Positions 10,815 to 22,704 of a stretch of DNA of 64,000 nucleotides are shown in pieces. Made by a program: the position numbers and the translations under genes. The DNA is from Breviolum minutum Mf 1.05b.01 (Eukaryota; Sar; Dinophyceae; Suessiales; Symbiodiniaceae). The notes beneath the pieces are model-generated. The model saw only the letters and a list, made by a program, of their open reading frames with translations, had not been told where the DNA came from and searched no databases. The stretch lies in contig DF239151.1 of assembly GCA_000507305.1 (NCBI GenBank), positions 62,001 through 126,000 on the forward strand. Reading direction: 5' to 3'. Within the stretch, counting starts at the first letter, position 1; each line of letters starts with the position of its first letter.

Positions 10815-11860
10815 TATTCCAACATTCTCTCTGCATCTCGGCAAATGTTTAGCTACCATCCTGTCCTCGAGGTTCTCTGATTTTAAGGCCCCGTAGTGAT
10901 CAGTCCATTCTTTCGCCCTGGGCGGAAAAACTGCATCCCTTTTTGTGCACGAAATTTGACATGTGAATTTATAGAATACCAGGTAATTCATAGCGAATAC
11001 ATCAAATACTCATGTAAAGATCTGTGGTATGAATACCAGTGTCACTTTTTATCAACTTCGAAAGGGTGATGGTGAAGAGCGGGTGTTCATGTTTCAAACC
11101 TTCTTGTTAACCGGGACCTGTTTTATCCCAGACTCTGCAAGCAATGGGTTTCCTACAAGGAACCTTTCCTAAGTTTGAGAATTGCTATATGTATGTAACT
11201 GTATGTAAATATGGGCAAATATTCACATACAAATGGAGGAGGTTCCTGGTAACCAGGAATCCCATTATGACCCTCTTTTCAAGCATTTCAGCACTCCACG
11301 ACCGCAACTCTGTGGGAATCTGCTCCGAATCCATGTTGCCCAATTGTTTCGATCTGCCGCTTGGAGTTTACAATATGGATTTCCAATGCCTTCCATTCCT
11401 TACACAAAGATATGTATACCTAAATATATATTTAAATATATGTATACCTATATATATACTTAAATACATATATATATATATGTATACATTTTTTTACACA
11501 TAATATATATATATAGGTACATGGAGTCATTGTACACTAAATTTACATTACACATATGCAACAGGTTTTTTGACCTCTTTCATATGCACCTTGCCACATC
11601 TTGCCACAGTACGTCATCCACATCTTCAAGCTTAGCGGATCCGAAGTAAACTAGGGGGATGATAACACCACCGAAGTTTTACAGCTCGCCCCTCAAAAAT
11701 TACCATCCTAAAGGAAAGTCGTCTTCCAACCATCAGGTTTTCAAGAGGTTATGGTTCAACTTCAGGGATGATAACACCAAAAAAAAACGTGTCTGTTCCA
11801 AAACTACCTACGGTAAATGAATATCCCATGAATTCGCTAAGAACAACTAACCATCCCAAT

Positions 11861-11972
11861 TACCCTCCCTGAAACTAACATATCATGATTGGGAAGACTA
11901 TTTAAATATACTTTCCTTTTGGGGCCCGGCCTATTTTTAGGTGGCAAACTGTAAGTTTTAAAGGGAATGGTA
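11861..11972. repeat. Family A hairpin element, degraded
   Basis: The left end TACCCTCCCTGAAACTAACA is intact; the right end has diverged to AAGTTTTAAAGGGAATGGTA. Confidence 0.65.
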
Positions 11973-12203
11973 GCTTGTCGTAGTAATTCTATTTTTTGGA
12001 AGGTTCCTCTCCAGGTATCTTCTCCCCATCTCCCCCACCTTTCTGCTTGAGCAATGCGCCTGAAAGAAAAATCGAGCAGCGCCAGGTGTCAATTCCAAGA
12101 GAACTGGAGAACCAAATTTTTGTTGGGAAAGAAATGAATGAAAACCAAACAACAGTGACATAAAGTATATAAGTCTCATCCCATCCATATCTACTGGGTG
12201 TAC

Positions 12204-12296
12204 CTTGAAGACTTTTTGAACAAGATGTCTTTAAAAGGCTAATACGGCGAGCATATGTTGCATGAGCGACTTCACCTCTATGAGAGAAACTTTCGC
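12204..12296 (-). CDS. Candidate exon, unrecognised protein
   Basis: A 93-bp exon between CTGCAAG/GCGAAA and CTTCAAG/GTACAC. It encodes ESFSHRGEVAHATYARRISL, then LKTSCSKSLQ. Both splice sites fit the AG/G pattern seen in the ABCG gene. Start phase 1 (two bases complete a codon), end phase 1. No family recognised. Confidence 0.4.
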
Positions 12297-14979
12297 CTTG
12301 CAGCAAGCCAGCTGGCAAGGTACACATGTGTATATGGTTAAAAAAATCTTGTCAAACGAAATTGGGGGAAAGTAAACATCAATTCTTGGGCACCTAACGA
12401 ACATATCTGAAAAATTGACTGTTTGTGGGACAAAAGCCATGCCCAACATATGCATCTTATCTAATTTACTCTAGTCTACTCATGGAATTTCCCCAATGAC
12501 TTGTTCATCTTTAGTCATCTAATCTATCTACAGTACATGCATGCATCCATCCATCATGAAACCATAGTCGTGAAATGCATTTTAATGCCGTCTTTTTGTG
12601 CCAGGGCATCCAAAGGGTTTGCCCACAAAGAGAAGCAGTGACCAAAAAGGTCACTGGCACATGAACAGCTGTAAAACGTATGAATCAATGTCTATACGAT
12701 TGGAATGCCGTGAAACCCGAACCCTTCAATAGATCCCATAAACTTGATCCTTTCTATTCATGTTCCATGTTTTTTCTGGAAGAACCCAGCTCACTTCCTT
12801 TCATCCACTTCACTCCTTCCGGTGGTTTTAAAACACAACCGCACCTTGAAACAAGGGTGTAGGCAACCACTCCAGTCAGTGAAATCACCTAGAGATTTTC
12901 AGGTCCCTGGTGAGAAAACAGCATAGAAGGTGACATTCAACGGGCAAAATGCTGTAATGTCCAAAGCTGAAAGGGATTTTTTTTGGCGAGGATTCCCTTA
13001 GAATCACCAACATTTTAGGGTGACACACCATTCATTTACTGCATCTTGATTTTGTAGAGTATTCATACCCAAAAGTCACCTTATAAAGCATGGCTCTTGA
13101 TTTCTTCTATTATCTCCGGTCCACTTCTATTCATTAGCCATCTGCATGCATTGGTTCCTTCAACTACAGCAATGTCTGGACAAACTCTTTGCAAATCATA
13201 GGGAAAATGGTGGTGCCTTTTGGATGATACCCTTAATAGTTAACCCCATATACACCTCACATAGTGGGTATCTCTTGGGTACAGCGAGCAGCTTGAGCAA
13301 GGAGTTTTGGATAGCAACATATGCAAGTCAACTTTGTTTATGACCTTTGGGCAATTTTATGTATCAAAATCTTAGATCAAAATGCATCATGCAAATACGT
13401 AGAAATACTGATGTTGCAAGACATGCTGCACCATAGTGGGATGTATAAAACCTTAAAGATAATGGGGTACACTACCAACTTAACTGGTTAGCCTTAGCCG
13501 AATATCTGAACCATCAACACCACCAGGCATCTGGTTTACTCCCGACCTAATGTAAACCATCGGGCAAACCATCAATCAATTGCTGCCATGCTCAGCCTTA
13601 AAAAATCCGGATAATACTCCATGCTTTTGAGAGAACGTATTTCTTGACGTATTCCAACGTATAGCCTGCAAATGCTGCTTACATCTGCTTACCCATACGT
13701 CAGATCATCGTTGGCAGATTTTCTTCACAAGTACCGGAAACCAAACTGAAGCATCATAACTGTTTAAAAAGAGAACCATTCCTCCACAAAAACCATCCTT
13801 CATTTGCATATGCAAAGCTTTCATATAGTTATGCGTAGATATCATGTATTCCATCTGTAAAAACTATACATCTACAATACTTCAAAAAACAAAGAAACAC
13901 CCTAATCCATATAGAAATCCAGCACCAAACACCCGGAGGAGTGAGATTCACATGACCGACCCGATCTCCCCAATCTCAAAAAGAGTTTTTTGCAGTTGAG
14001 GCTTCCAGACCACTCCAAGAGCATTCCAAAAACTCATGGGTTTGTTAAAGAGCACTGCGCCACAACCTGGGGATGAGATGGGGATGTGCTTGTCGCCAAA
14101 AGCAGGTGGGAAATTCACATCAATTTGTAGAAAAATTGGTCTAGGACTGGTGGTTGAACCAACAACCCCTTTGAAATATATTAATAAATTGGATCCTGAA
14201 ACCCCAAATATGGGTTTTCACATAACAAAATATTTGAGTTGCCACCACCCAGTGGACAAAAAGGTCTCAAACCAGATCCCCAGGCACTCCACTGAAAGAA
14301 ATTGCCCCCAACAAACATCTCTGAATGTACACCCCCGAAGATTAACATGGAACATAATCATTGAGGTTTGGAAGATCATTTTCCTTTCTAAATGGGTGAT
14401 TTGTAGGTTCCATGTTAATCCTCCAGGGTGTAGGATCTTCTGTGGTTTTTACAATTGTTTTTGCTGAAACCAAAGGGGAGGGAATTCTTTTCATTTGGGT
14501 ATATGGCAGAAGACTTTCACCAATTGAAGCAAACTCAGTTGGGGATGCGTTCACTATCAAGAAAAGACACCCCTTGAAGGATAAGGTCCATTGTAAAAAA
14601 AACATTCACCCTTTTCATGTCAATGCTTCAATCGATCCTTTGCAGTCACATGAGCAAAGGGGATCTTAGATATCCTCAATCTATCCCATGTCTCTTTTAA
14701 AATTCAGCCACCTTTAACACTACGAAGTAATGACTACAACGCAAGAACTGGCTGGTTTTGAAAGGAAACTACAGAGCTTTCTAGTATAAATCCGAGCATT
14801 TTACAAACGCTCCTCTCTAACAATCCTCAACCTAAAACATATGGATCCTTTAAAAACATTTAAAAACAAGTACTTCTCCCAATCATGGGGCCATATCGGT
14901 CATTCTCCACTTGCCATGTTTGTTGGATCATTAAGGGGGGTTGTCATTTCCCCCCTTTTTGCCTGTGTTCTGTTGTTAC
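12297..14979. other. No exon supported; repeats only
   Basis: I see degraded copies of two hairpin families (13431-13520, 14146-14253) and AT-rich sequence, and nothing on either strand that stands out as coding. Confidence 0.4.
14146..14253. repeat. Family F element, diverged
   Basis: GACTGGTGGTTGAACCAACA and TTGAGTTGCCACCACCCAG ends. Confidence 0.65.
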
Positions 14980-15072
14980 CTTGCACAGCGAAACGCCGCA
15001 AAACCCTCCATCCCCCGGATCTTATAGGGCTCCCCAACAAATCGTCCCTAAGCGCCGCACTATATCCGTGAC
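14980..15072 (-). CDS. Candidate exon, unrecognised protein
   Basis: The acceptor CCGCAG/GTCACG and donor GCAAG/GTAACA bound a 93-bp stretch open in only one frame. That frame reads HGYSAALRDDLLGSPIRSGG, then WRVLRRFAVQ. Higher GC than the flanks. It starts with two bases of a split codon and ends with one. No family recognised. Confidence 0.5.
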
Positions 15073-15659
15073 CTGCGGAAACATCTGTCGGGGTGGAAGC
15101 GGCACAAATGTCAATTTTCACCTGCTTGGTAGGAATCGCTTCTAGGATTCCTTTATGAAGGGGATTACTTCATCTGGGCACCCCTAGAATCCCAAAGCAC
15201 CGGGCCCCAAACCAACAATTCACCATTATCTGATATGTTGCCCAACTCAAACAATAGAATAAACATATAACCCACAGTGTCCGAGAAAAAACAGTTCCGT
15301 TCCTCCTATCTTGCCACGCCATGAAACAATAGATATAGTGAAGTCACAATGAACTTCAAATGGGGTTAAAACGCCACAAGCAATAGGCCACCCATGGGAA
15401 AAAACATCTGAATGTGATATTGTAAATATATATAAAAGTGTTGACAACATCATTGTTCAAGAACAGGTACACAGAAAAAATGGAACATGTGTCAAGGATG
15501 ACCAAAGAAACCGTTTATGTTTGATCACGACCACACAAGGACACACCCAAGATGTGTCATGTACAAACAAGTGCAGTACATTTTCACTCGTACCTACACT
15601 TGCGATGAGCACAAATGAGCTGTGTCATTTATTCCTTTTAAAGCGGCTTGTCGCAAACC

Positions 15660-16240
15660 TCAAGTTCCGCGAGGGCTTCCGCAAAGCTTCCGCGATCACA
15701 GCCGCAGCTTCCGCGGATGCTTCCTCTTAAAAATTGCTTCCGCGAGCTTCCGCTTATGATATTTCTTGCAATATCGCTTCCGCGAACACAGCGCGAGCTT
15801 CCGCGAAGCATGTAGGAATAGAATTTGTTGGTTTTGAAGTCAATTATGAACATAGATGATTTACGGAGAAGCACTATTACTTTCGAAGCTAAATCCTTCG
15901 GACACATATGCAAATCAAGAGAGGGTTCAGTGGTACTTCAAAATTCTAAAAATTCCCACATTTGACATGTGGCCAATACCTTGGATAAGGACGCTACCCC
16001 TTCCGCGGATCTTCCGCAGAGCCTCCGCAAATTTCCTACAACGAAATGGACGTTTCCTTTAACATGCAATTCCAGTATTTCCTATAAGGCCGACTTCTCA
16101 TGGCAAGGATCCTTAAATATAAGAATGAGATATCCAGAGAATGGATGATATGAAGAAAACAATTACATAGCATTTGCTTCCACGAGCTTCCGCGAAAAAA
16201 AAAACAACAAAAAAAGCCTTCCGCGGGCTTCCGCGACTGC
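15660..16240. repeat. Cluster of TTCCGC motifs
   Basis: About 14 copies of TTCCGC, mostly within GCTTCCGCG, all in the same orientation, at about 15664-15803, 16000-16025 and 16171-16238. Some pair with nearby CGCGAAGC to form small hairpins. Confidence 0.7.
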
Positions 16241-16680
16241 AGTCCGGTACCATTTTCCAAGTTTTATGACACAATCCTGCATATCATTATGTCGAAAATA
16301 AATGACGCTGCTCAAATGATCTTCTTACCTTTGAATAGAGTAGGGGAAAGGAAAGAATCCTGGGCAAATTACTATAATTCCCAGAATTGAGGCAGTTTTG
16401 CGGGAATTCCTTTACTAAACCACCATCTGGGGTAACCAAACGGTTGGTCGATATAATTTGGCCAGAAGAATCAGTTTGAAAACACATAGTCTGGTTGAAA
16501 ACAACTCATCAGCTCGAAAATATGTAACACTGAAATCACTCTGCAGGATTTCGGATCAAACCTACGCATCTGTAGTTGCATGGTCAAATTTAATCAAACT
16601 TGTATCTACTTCAAAATTCGTGAAGCTTAGAAAAAAAGGACAATCATGGAAAATCATGCGGAACCATGTTCAAAAATACC

Positions 16681-16751
16681 GGTTGTTGTTGTTGTGGTTG
16701 GTTGTTGTTGTGGTTGGTTGTTGTTGTGGTTGGTGGTTGTGGTTGTTGTGG

Positions 16752-16819
<68 letters not shown>

Positions 16820-16874
16820 GGTGTTGCTGCTGCTGCTGCTGCTGCTGCTGTTGTTGTTGCTGGGGCTGGGGCTG
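16681..16874. repeat. GTT/GCT microsatellite, polyglutamine on the minus strand
   Basis: A long run of TTG/TTGTGG units, then CTG and TTG units. On the minus strand it reads as CAA and CAG codons in a frame that runs on upstream (TLRPEGLWLWSSFYHSVGGD then HQHEQQPQP), so it may be a glutamine-rich exon or only a simple repeat. Confidence 0.8.
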
Positions 16875-17036
16875 TTGTTCATGTTGATGATCTCCTCCTA
16901 CACTGTGGTAAAAACTCGACCAAAGCCACAACCCCTCAGGTCTTAAAGTGAAAGCCCAGTGACGCTGAAGGCCAAAGGATGGCAAAGTGCAACAAAAAGA
17001 AAATTCAACGTGTATTCCACCTCGGGACAAGAAGAG

Positions 17037-17133
17037 TACCCTCCACAAAACGATCACATATCCCCTTAAAGGTAGCTGGGTCCCGATGATCTTCCACTTC
17101 CATCGGTGGGATATGTTTGTTCCCAGGAGGGTA
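17037..17133. repeat. Family B hairpin element
   Basis: The right arm GGTGGGATATGTTTGTTCCC ends in AGGAGGGTA; the left arm TACCCTCCACAAAACGATCA is diverged. Confidence 0.65.
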
Positions 17134-17684
17134 TCAAGATCTGCGAGAGAGATTGAGTTCAAAACCAATGCCAGGACGTGTTCCTTGTTCCCCACAATGG
17201 GATGAAAGCTGTTTGATTTTGGCAGTGTTAGAACTCATGTTTGTGCAAACACTTTGAAGGCTTTCCAACCAACATCTCCTCCGAGGAATTTAAAATTGAA
17301 AAGACGTAGGAAGTGTGAATCAGTGGAACTCAAATGAATACGATTAACACCCGCACACATCTATGAGTACATAGATGCATATTAATATGCAACTTTGCAT
17401 GACTGGACATCGCGAATAGGTGATATGCATATATCATATTATATCATAGTTAAAGATGGCATATACAAATAATTGCTCTAATTGTACCTTCATTGATGAG
17501 ATATATATTATTATATACATATATCGATCAAATGACAAAACCGTCATTCGCACGTAATAAAACCAATCTTGGATTCGCTTCAGATGGGAAAATATCCCAA
17601 ACTGGTGGTTTAATGGTGATTTACCAATGGTAGAATCCGTAAAACATCACCAACAAAAACAATCCAACTTATCTATACAATCCA

Positions 17685-17790
17685 ACCCTCCCTGAAACTA
17701 ACATAGCACCTAAAAATGATGGTTTTCAATAGGAATCTCCTTTTCCAGGGGTCTATTTTCAGGTGCTATGTGTCAGTTTTAGGGAGGGTA
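17685..17790. repeat. Family A hairpin element
   Basis: ACCCTCCCTGAAACTAACAT and GTCAGTTTTAGGGAGGGTA ends with CACCTAAAAATG and ATTTTCAGGTG inner arms. Confidence 0.8.
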
Positions 17791-18774
17791 TTATGGTACC
17801 AAATCCAAGCCATGGGTTGCCTGATGGGTTGCACCCCGGGCCACCCAAACATGGTAGGCCAGGGCCGCCATAGCGATCACCTGCACTGCCTGCTTTCGTG
17901 AATTTTTTCAGGGTTTCATAGCTCCGAAGGTAATGTAAAACTTGGGGCCTTGGACGGTATATATTAGATTTCATTATATTGTATTTGATTGAATCATATG
18001 AAATTACATCATCTTACATCAACTTATATTAAACACATGAAATCATGAAGTATGAAATGATAGTATGTGACAAATCTTTATTGCTGATACAAATATAAAT
18101 TTGAAATTGCTTCTGTGCCTTTTGTTTGGCAGTAATTTTGTGGTGCAGGGTCCGCTACATCACCAATGCGCATGCCAGTTAATGTTTATAGGGGTATTGT
18201 ACTTCGGTTTGATCCTAAGGCGGTCGTTGAATGTTGGTTGGTAACGAAGATCCGGCATCCTTCCATCATATGTAACGTGCCTTTGCAACAGCCAGCAAGA
18301 AATGTGCATGGATGTAATGTATCTCTTTTTCTAAAATCATATAGAATCTACCTTGAGAATCAGCCCTGAAATCTTCAGAATATCCCATTCTTAGAATCTA
18401 AACACATTCATGGCACCTCGCAGAATATATGTCCAAAAAATATTATCCTCTGTGTATCTTCTTGTTTAGTGGGCGTAGAATAAACGTTGAAGACTTCGCA
18501 GTTTCGTGCTTCTCTCTCTTTGTGCTTCAGGTTCTGCTTTCATGTAGCTCCAGGGTAGCCAAAACCACCATTTTTGCAACTCAACAACTTCCGAGCCATT
18601 CTGGACACAGAAAGATCCCTTGAATATTGTTCATTCCTCCTAAAGATATGCTTCAATGACATACGTTCGCCAAAGTTCCCACTGACTTTTCATGCATTTT
18701 TGCCTCCATCAAAACTCCCCGCTTACCATCCCAAAAACCTTCCAGTGTCCTTTCTTCTTGTATCGTTTTGGAAC

Positions 18775-18834
18775 CTTGCCCGAGATGGGACATGGCGAAA
18801 ACGACGCATTCAGGGCCGTGACCACGCCATTGCC
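18775..18834 (-). CDS. Candidate exon, unrecognised protein
   Basis: A 60-bp phase-0 exon between GATGAG/GGCAAT and GGGCAAG/GTTCCA encodes GNGVVTALNASFSPCPISGK. The frame stays open past the donor (VPKRYKKKGHWKVFG), so the exon may be longer. Function unknown. Confidence 0.4.
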
Positions 18835-18924
18835 CTCATCCTGGCGAGTTCCGGGGTCAGAAAGTGGCAGGCTAGAGTGACTGGCAGGCTAGAAAAACCC
18901 AGCATTTCAGGCTGAAGTGTATAT

Positions 18925-18925
<1 letters not shown>

Positions 18926-18984
<59 letters not shown>
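18926..18984. repeat. GAT microsatellite
   Basis: About 20 GAT units preceded by CAGCATTTCAG and GTGTATATTGATGATG. Confidence 0.9.
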
Positions 18985-19849
18985 CGCTGGTGATGATGAT
19001 GATGGGAGGATTTGTCACGCAAATCAAGGTTTCCAGAACAACGTTGGACCGTACCTTGCGTCAGATTTCACCCTCAGACTCTTCTTTTCGCAAGCAGCAA
19101 CTTGATCCACTTAGCTCACCAATTGAGAACTTGACTTACGCCCACGAAAACTAACATGAAAATAATAAGTTGACAAACAAAAAAGCTGCCATCACCAACC
19201 CCTTGACCATGATTTCCATGGCCTTCGCATAGGACACGGCCAACAAGGGTAAGGATAGTAAGGTGCAGACCGTTGCCATGACTGTGAAGGCCTGACAAGA
19301 TGGTGCAAACATTCCACTAGCGTTGCCACCATGGATGGTATTTTAATAATTCAATGTCCCAATCCTTGGTACCGGGATTCGGAAAACTACATCCCGGACA
19401 ACTAACGGCTGGATACCCAAAATGATGGTTTCGGAGGGGGTGACTCCTTTAGAAATCAAATATGGCCATTTTTGGTATCTATGCTAGATTTCTTGGATGT
19501 AAGCTTTCCAATTTGGCTTATGCAACTGAAACTGACATACCTTCGTGATGACAATGTGCACTCCCTGTCGGGAAGCCCATCCCAAAAGGAAAGGAGACTA
19601 GTCTTCGAACCATACATTTGCAGGTGCTTTTGCTGTTGGTTTTGGGGAGGGTAACTACCAAGCCTATCTAAGCGAATCCCGCTTGCACAGGGTCAATTCT
19701 TGCACCCCCATCACCTGCATCACCCAAAGTGGATGTTTGAAACTTTTTTGATCTTTTTTGACTGATATTTGATACGTTTCATTGTGATTTTTGTTCCATC
19801 ATCTTTCATCTTGCATCATCTTCCATCATATATCATCTGTCCAGTCTGC

Positions 19850-19985
19850 ATCCCATCAAATTCACGTCATCACACGCAGCCATACGGGTCACCTCCATCC
19901 CGGACAACTTTAGAGTCTGGATGCGTTCCTGCCAGAAGTTCCGGAGTGATGGTCCCAAGTCTACAAGACCCTTAAACAAGGTGGA
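19850..19985 (-). CDS. Candidate exon, unrecognised protein
   Basis: The frame reads FKGLVDLGPSLRNFWQERIQ, then TLKLSGMEVTRMAACDDVNL. It is charged and helical, with a possible donor inside at CTGGCAG/GAACGC. Boundaries were not fixed. Confidence 0.35.
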
Positions 19986-20291
19986 AAATTGGATCCTATG
20001 AAAATAGGGATCCTTACAATGGTCTGGTATAATCTCCATATAACTCATATAACTGGGTAGGATGTCATCCCCCATATATAAACCCTACATTAACCCTCAC
20101 CCACCTGAAAAAAAACATAGTAGTCAATTTGGTCCTCTTCCCCCCATGTAATACATAGGGAAAACATAACTCGAATCCGCCACCATTCCACCAATTTTTC
20201 TAAGTTCTGACTTCTATCTGTTTGAACAAAAAGTTGGGCTTCAGGAGCAGAGTTTAGTTTACAGTTTGTAGCTTCAATGATCAACTACAAC

Positions 20292-20358
20292 CGGCCAACG
20301 AGGTACATAGCGAAGCCATCGAGTCGTGAACCCCCAGAAAGTCACGCACCGAGTCCAC
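20292..20358 (-). CDS. Candidate exon, unrecognised protein
   Basis: The acceptor AATTTCAG/GTGGAC and donor GGCCG/GTTGTA bound a 67-bp exon encoding VDSVRDFLGVHDSMASLCTS plus LA. GC-rich against AT-rich flanks. Phase 0 at the start, 1 at the end. Confidence 0.45.
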
Positions 20359-21464
20359 CTGAAATTCCTCCAATTTTTTGACGCTTCGTCATTGAAAGCG
20401 ACCGAGGGAAATCTTTTACCACAAAAAAAGTCAAAGCAAATCCAGATTTCCAACAATAAGTGTTACATGATACATGCTTCTTTTTGGGAAAAAACATCTA
20501 CGTTCAATGCTACTGATGTTCAAACAAAGAAGAAAGAGTGAGTAGGTTGGGGTTTGCCAGATGGTATCTCCCCGAAAACTAATGGCTTAGACCCCAAAAA
20601 TGATGGGCTTCCAATGCCGGAATATACTTTCAGGGGTCTGCTTTCAGGTGCCAATTAAGCCATGTCAATTCCAACCATTGATCCGATGAGTTTTTGGACG
20701 GAAAGACATCATCATTGACCCCTACCAAGGGCTTCCAAACAGCAAAGACATCTTTTCCCACACCGCCCCCCTCCCCCCAAAAATGATCCTGCACAAATTG
20801 TTCAAAAATAAACATGTATACCGATATACCACCTGGAGAGTAGATGGCGCAACTCCCATGTATTGGTTTATCATGACCCCCTTACTAAGCCACCAAAATT
20901 GGGAGTGGAAACCTCACAATCTACTTTTCACCACAGTGTAAAGATCATCCTCTTCCTGGGACTTCCTTCATCTACACCCTGGAAGTTTAACAGCTCGACC
21001 CTGAAAATATACCATCCCAAAAAGACAGTAGTCTTCCAACCATCGTTTTTCAGGGGCTATGTTATACTTCAGGGGTTGTACAATTTCTGCTTTTGGAAAC
21101 TGCAGGGTTCTTCATCTCTTGAAAAAAAACCCAACGGTTGTAACGATCACCTTCGAGCTGATATTCAGCAAGGTTTGTGCCATCGAAGACCCTAACCTGG
21201 GAGATCTCAGCGTTGGAAACCATTATGTTTTAGGTGAATCATCTTAAACTTTGGGAGGCTGGTTGGTGATGGTTGCTTGGAAAGTATATCTATAAGCGAT
21301 CTTTCTTGACATTGCCCGTATGCTGAAAGTCCCTAACTAGTAGTGGAAAGTGAAGGTTCTTACTACTGTATTTCCTACAAAAAAATGGACTAAACAGATT
21401 TTCTTGACTTCTCGTGGGTCAGGCCTACACCCAACATATATGACAACGGTTCAAACAATAAGCT

Positions 21465-21600
21465 GCAAAATAAAAACACCGGGCATATTGGGGTCCGGGA
21501 TCTACTAGTGATAGCTCCAACCATAGGTCCAGCCGGCTTTTCATATAGTCAACTGACGCCCGCAAGTCTATGACAACTTGTAGCTCCACAAAACTAACAA
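21465..21600 (-). CDS. Candidate exon, unrecognised protein
   Basis: The frame encodes ELQVVIDLRASVDYMKSRLD, then LWLELSLVDPGPQYARCFYF. It lies just downstream of another candidate exon at 21616-21704 and may belong to the same gene. Edges unresolved. Confidence 0.35.
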
Positions 21601-21615
21601 CGAGTTTAGGCAAAC

Positions 21616-21704
21616 ATCGCCCCCAATTTCGGAAGAAATCATCGACTTAGCCGTCTGGGCTTGAAGAATCTGCCGGTTTGGGGTTGAGGATGGTTGGATG
21701 GGTC
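21616..21704 (-). CDS. Candidate exon, unrecognised protein
   Basis: The acceptor ATCTCAG/GACCCA and donor GGCGAT/GTTTGC bound 89 bp encoding PIQPSSTPNRQILQAQTAKS, then MISSEIGGD. Starts in phase 1, ends in phase 0. Possible transcript partner of the 21.5-kb candidate. Confidence 0.45.
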
Positions 21705-22039
21705 CTGAGATTTTTAAAAGCAGCCGCACGGTGGTGTGACCTAATTTATTGTGGTGCTTGAGGCATCCAATGGAAATATATTCCTCGGAATGGGGCTCAT
21801 ATTCCCCAAAGTTTGGGGTGAACATGGCTGATCTTTGAAACCCAGCATGAGAGAGCTCTCAATGATATACTAGTGATACACATGTATCCTACTTGGTGGC
21901 CATGGGTCCTAACTTCAGGAAGAGCACTTTAGTATGATGTCACCTTGATTGCTATGTAAAACATGACTAATAATACAGAGTTTCGTGCTACAAAACAACC
22001 TACAGAATTTCTAGAAAGGCACAACATACCCACACCCCA

Positions 22040-22131
22040 TACCATCCATGTATGTTATATTTACCTATATTTACCATGTTTTGCCATTAAAAACAACCAA
22101 ATGTAGGTAAATATGCCATACATGGGTGGTA
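22040..22131. repeat. Family G hairpin element
   Basis: TACCATCCATGTATGTTATA and ATATGCCATACATGGGTGGT are inverted termini; the inner TTTACCTA/TAGGTAAA steps continue the stem. Confidence 0.8.
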
Positions 22132-22314
22132 TTTTTTTTTGACAATTTTGAGGAGTGCGAGTGTGAGAAACCTCTTTGGGCTCAGCAGTAAAGTGCCAAT
22201 TTTTGGCAGCTTTTTGGCAGTTTAGCCTTGAAGCACCAAAGCACCTTAGCTTGTAGGCGACCAAGTTGAACCGTATCTACACTTGTCCTCTAGAAAGTTC
22301 TTCGCTCCTAGGCT

Positions 22315-22704
22315 TCAGTCTTGTTGGTGCTCCTCCTCACTACTCTCGTGAATATAGCTCGCTGCAGAGTGCATGTAAAGATTCAATGCAGCGCTGCTCT
22401 GGCTCTCGCTCAAACTGTGAACGTACAATCGTGAAACGAGTTCGCACGTCATCGTTGCGCTCGAGCTTCCAGCCACAGCTTTAATAGATTGATACGCCAT
22501 CTTGCATTTGAATGAGTCGTACTCACCGATGTTCGCATATCCAATTTCCCAACAAGTGTTGATAGCTTCATCATCGAAAAAGCCAGGATCTACTTCAAAA
22601 GATGCGTTTTGCTTCACCGCTTGCTCTCGAACAACTTCATCGAACAAGCCAAGAGTTTCATCATACACAATGTCACCAGGCAAAGAATCAGGATTTACCG
22701 CCAT
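22315..22704 (-). CDS. Intronless ORF 3 of a three-ORF block, unknown protein
   Basis: 129 codons from ATG, overlapping ORF 2 by 17 bases and returning to the frame of ORF 1. The frame is open upstream to about 22758. An A6 run lies in the overlap just before the ATG. The protein is acidic (PGDIVYDETLGLFDEVVREQ) and ends with SSEEEHQQD. No poly(A) tract follows the stop. Confidence 0.55.
   Translation of the reverse strand: MAVNPDSLPGDIVYDETLGLFDEVVREQAVKQNASFEVDPGFFDDEAINTCWEIGYANIGEYDSFKCKMAYQSIKAVAGSSSATMTCELVSRLYVHSLSESQSSAALNLYMHSAASYIHESSEEEHQQD

Larger units (their letters stand above)
8186..12203. other. Mostly non-coding stretch with repeats
   Basis: Apart from the candidate exon at 8830-8970, no exon could be supported here. 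It holds large inverted repeats (9733-9895, 10461-10556), family A hairpins (10701-10814, 11861-11972) and TA-rich DNA near 11400-11520. A stretch near 11990-12070 with a good acceptor (CTTTCAG before GCGCATTGC) is open in more than one minus-strand frame and may be an exon. Confidence 0.5.

Noticed and set aside
16458-16946. Long plus-strand open frames of poly-Leu, poly-Val or poly-Cys
   Set aside because: They are translations of the GTT/GCT microsatellite; only the minus-strand polyglutamine frame has a plausible coding extension.
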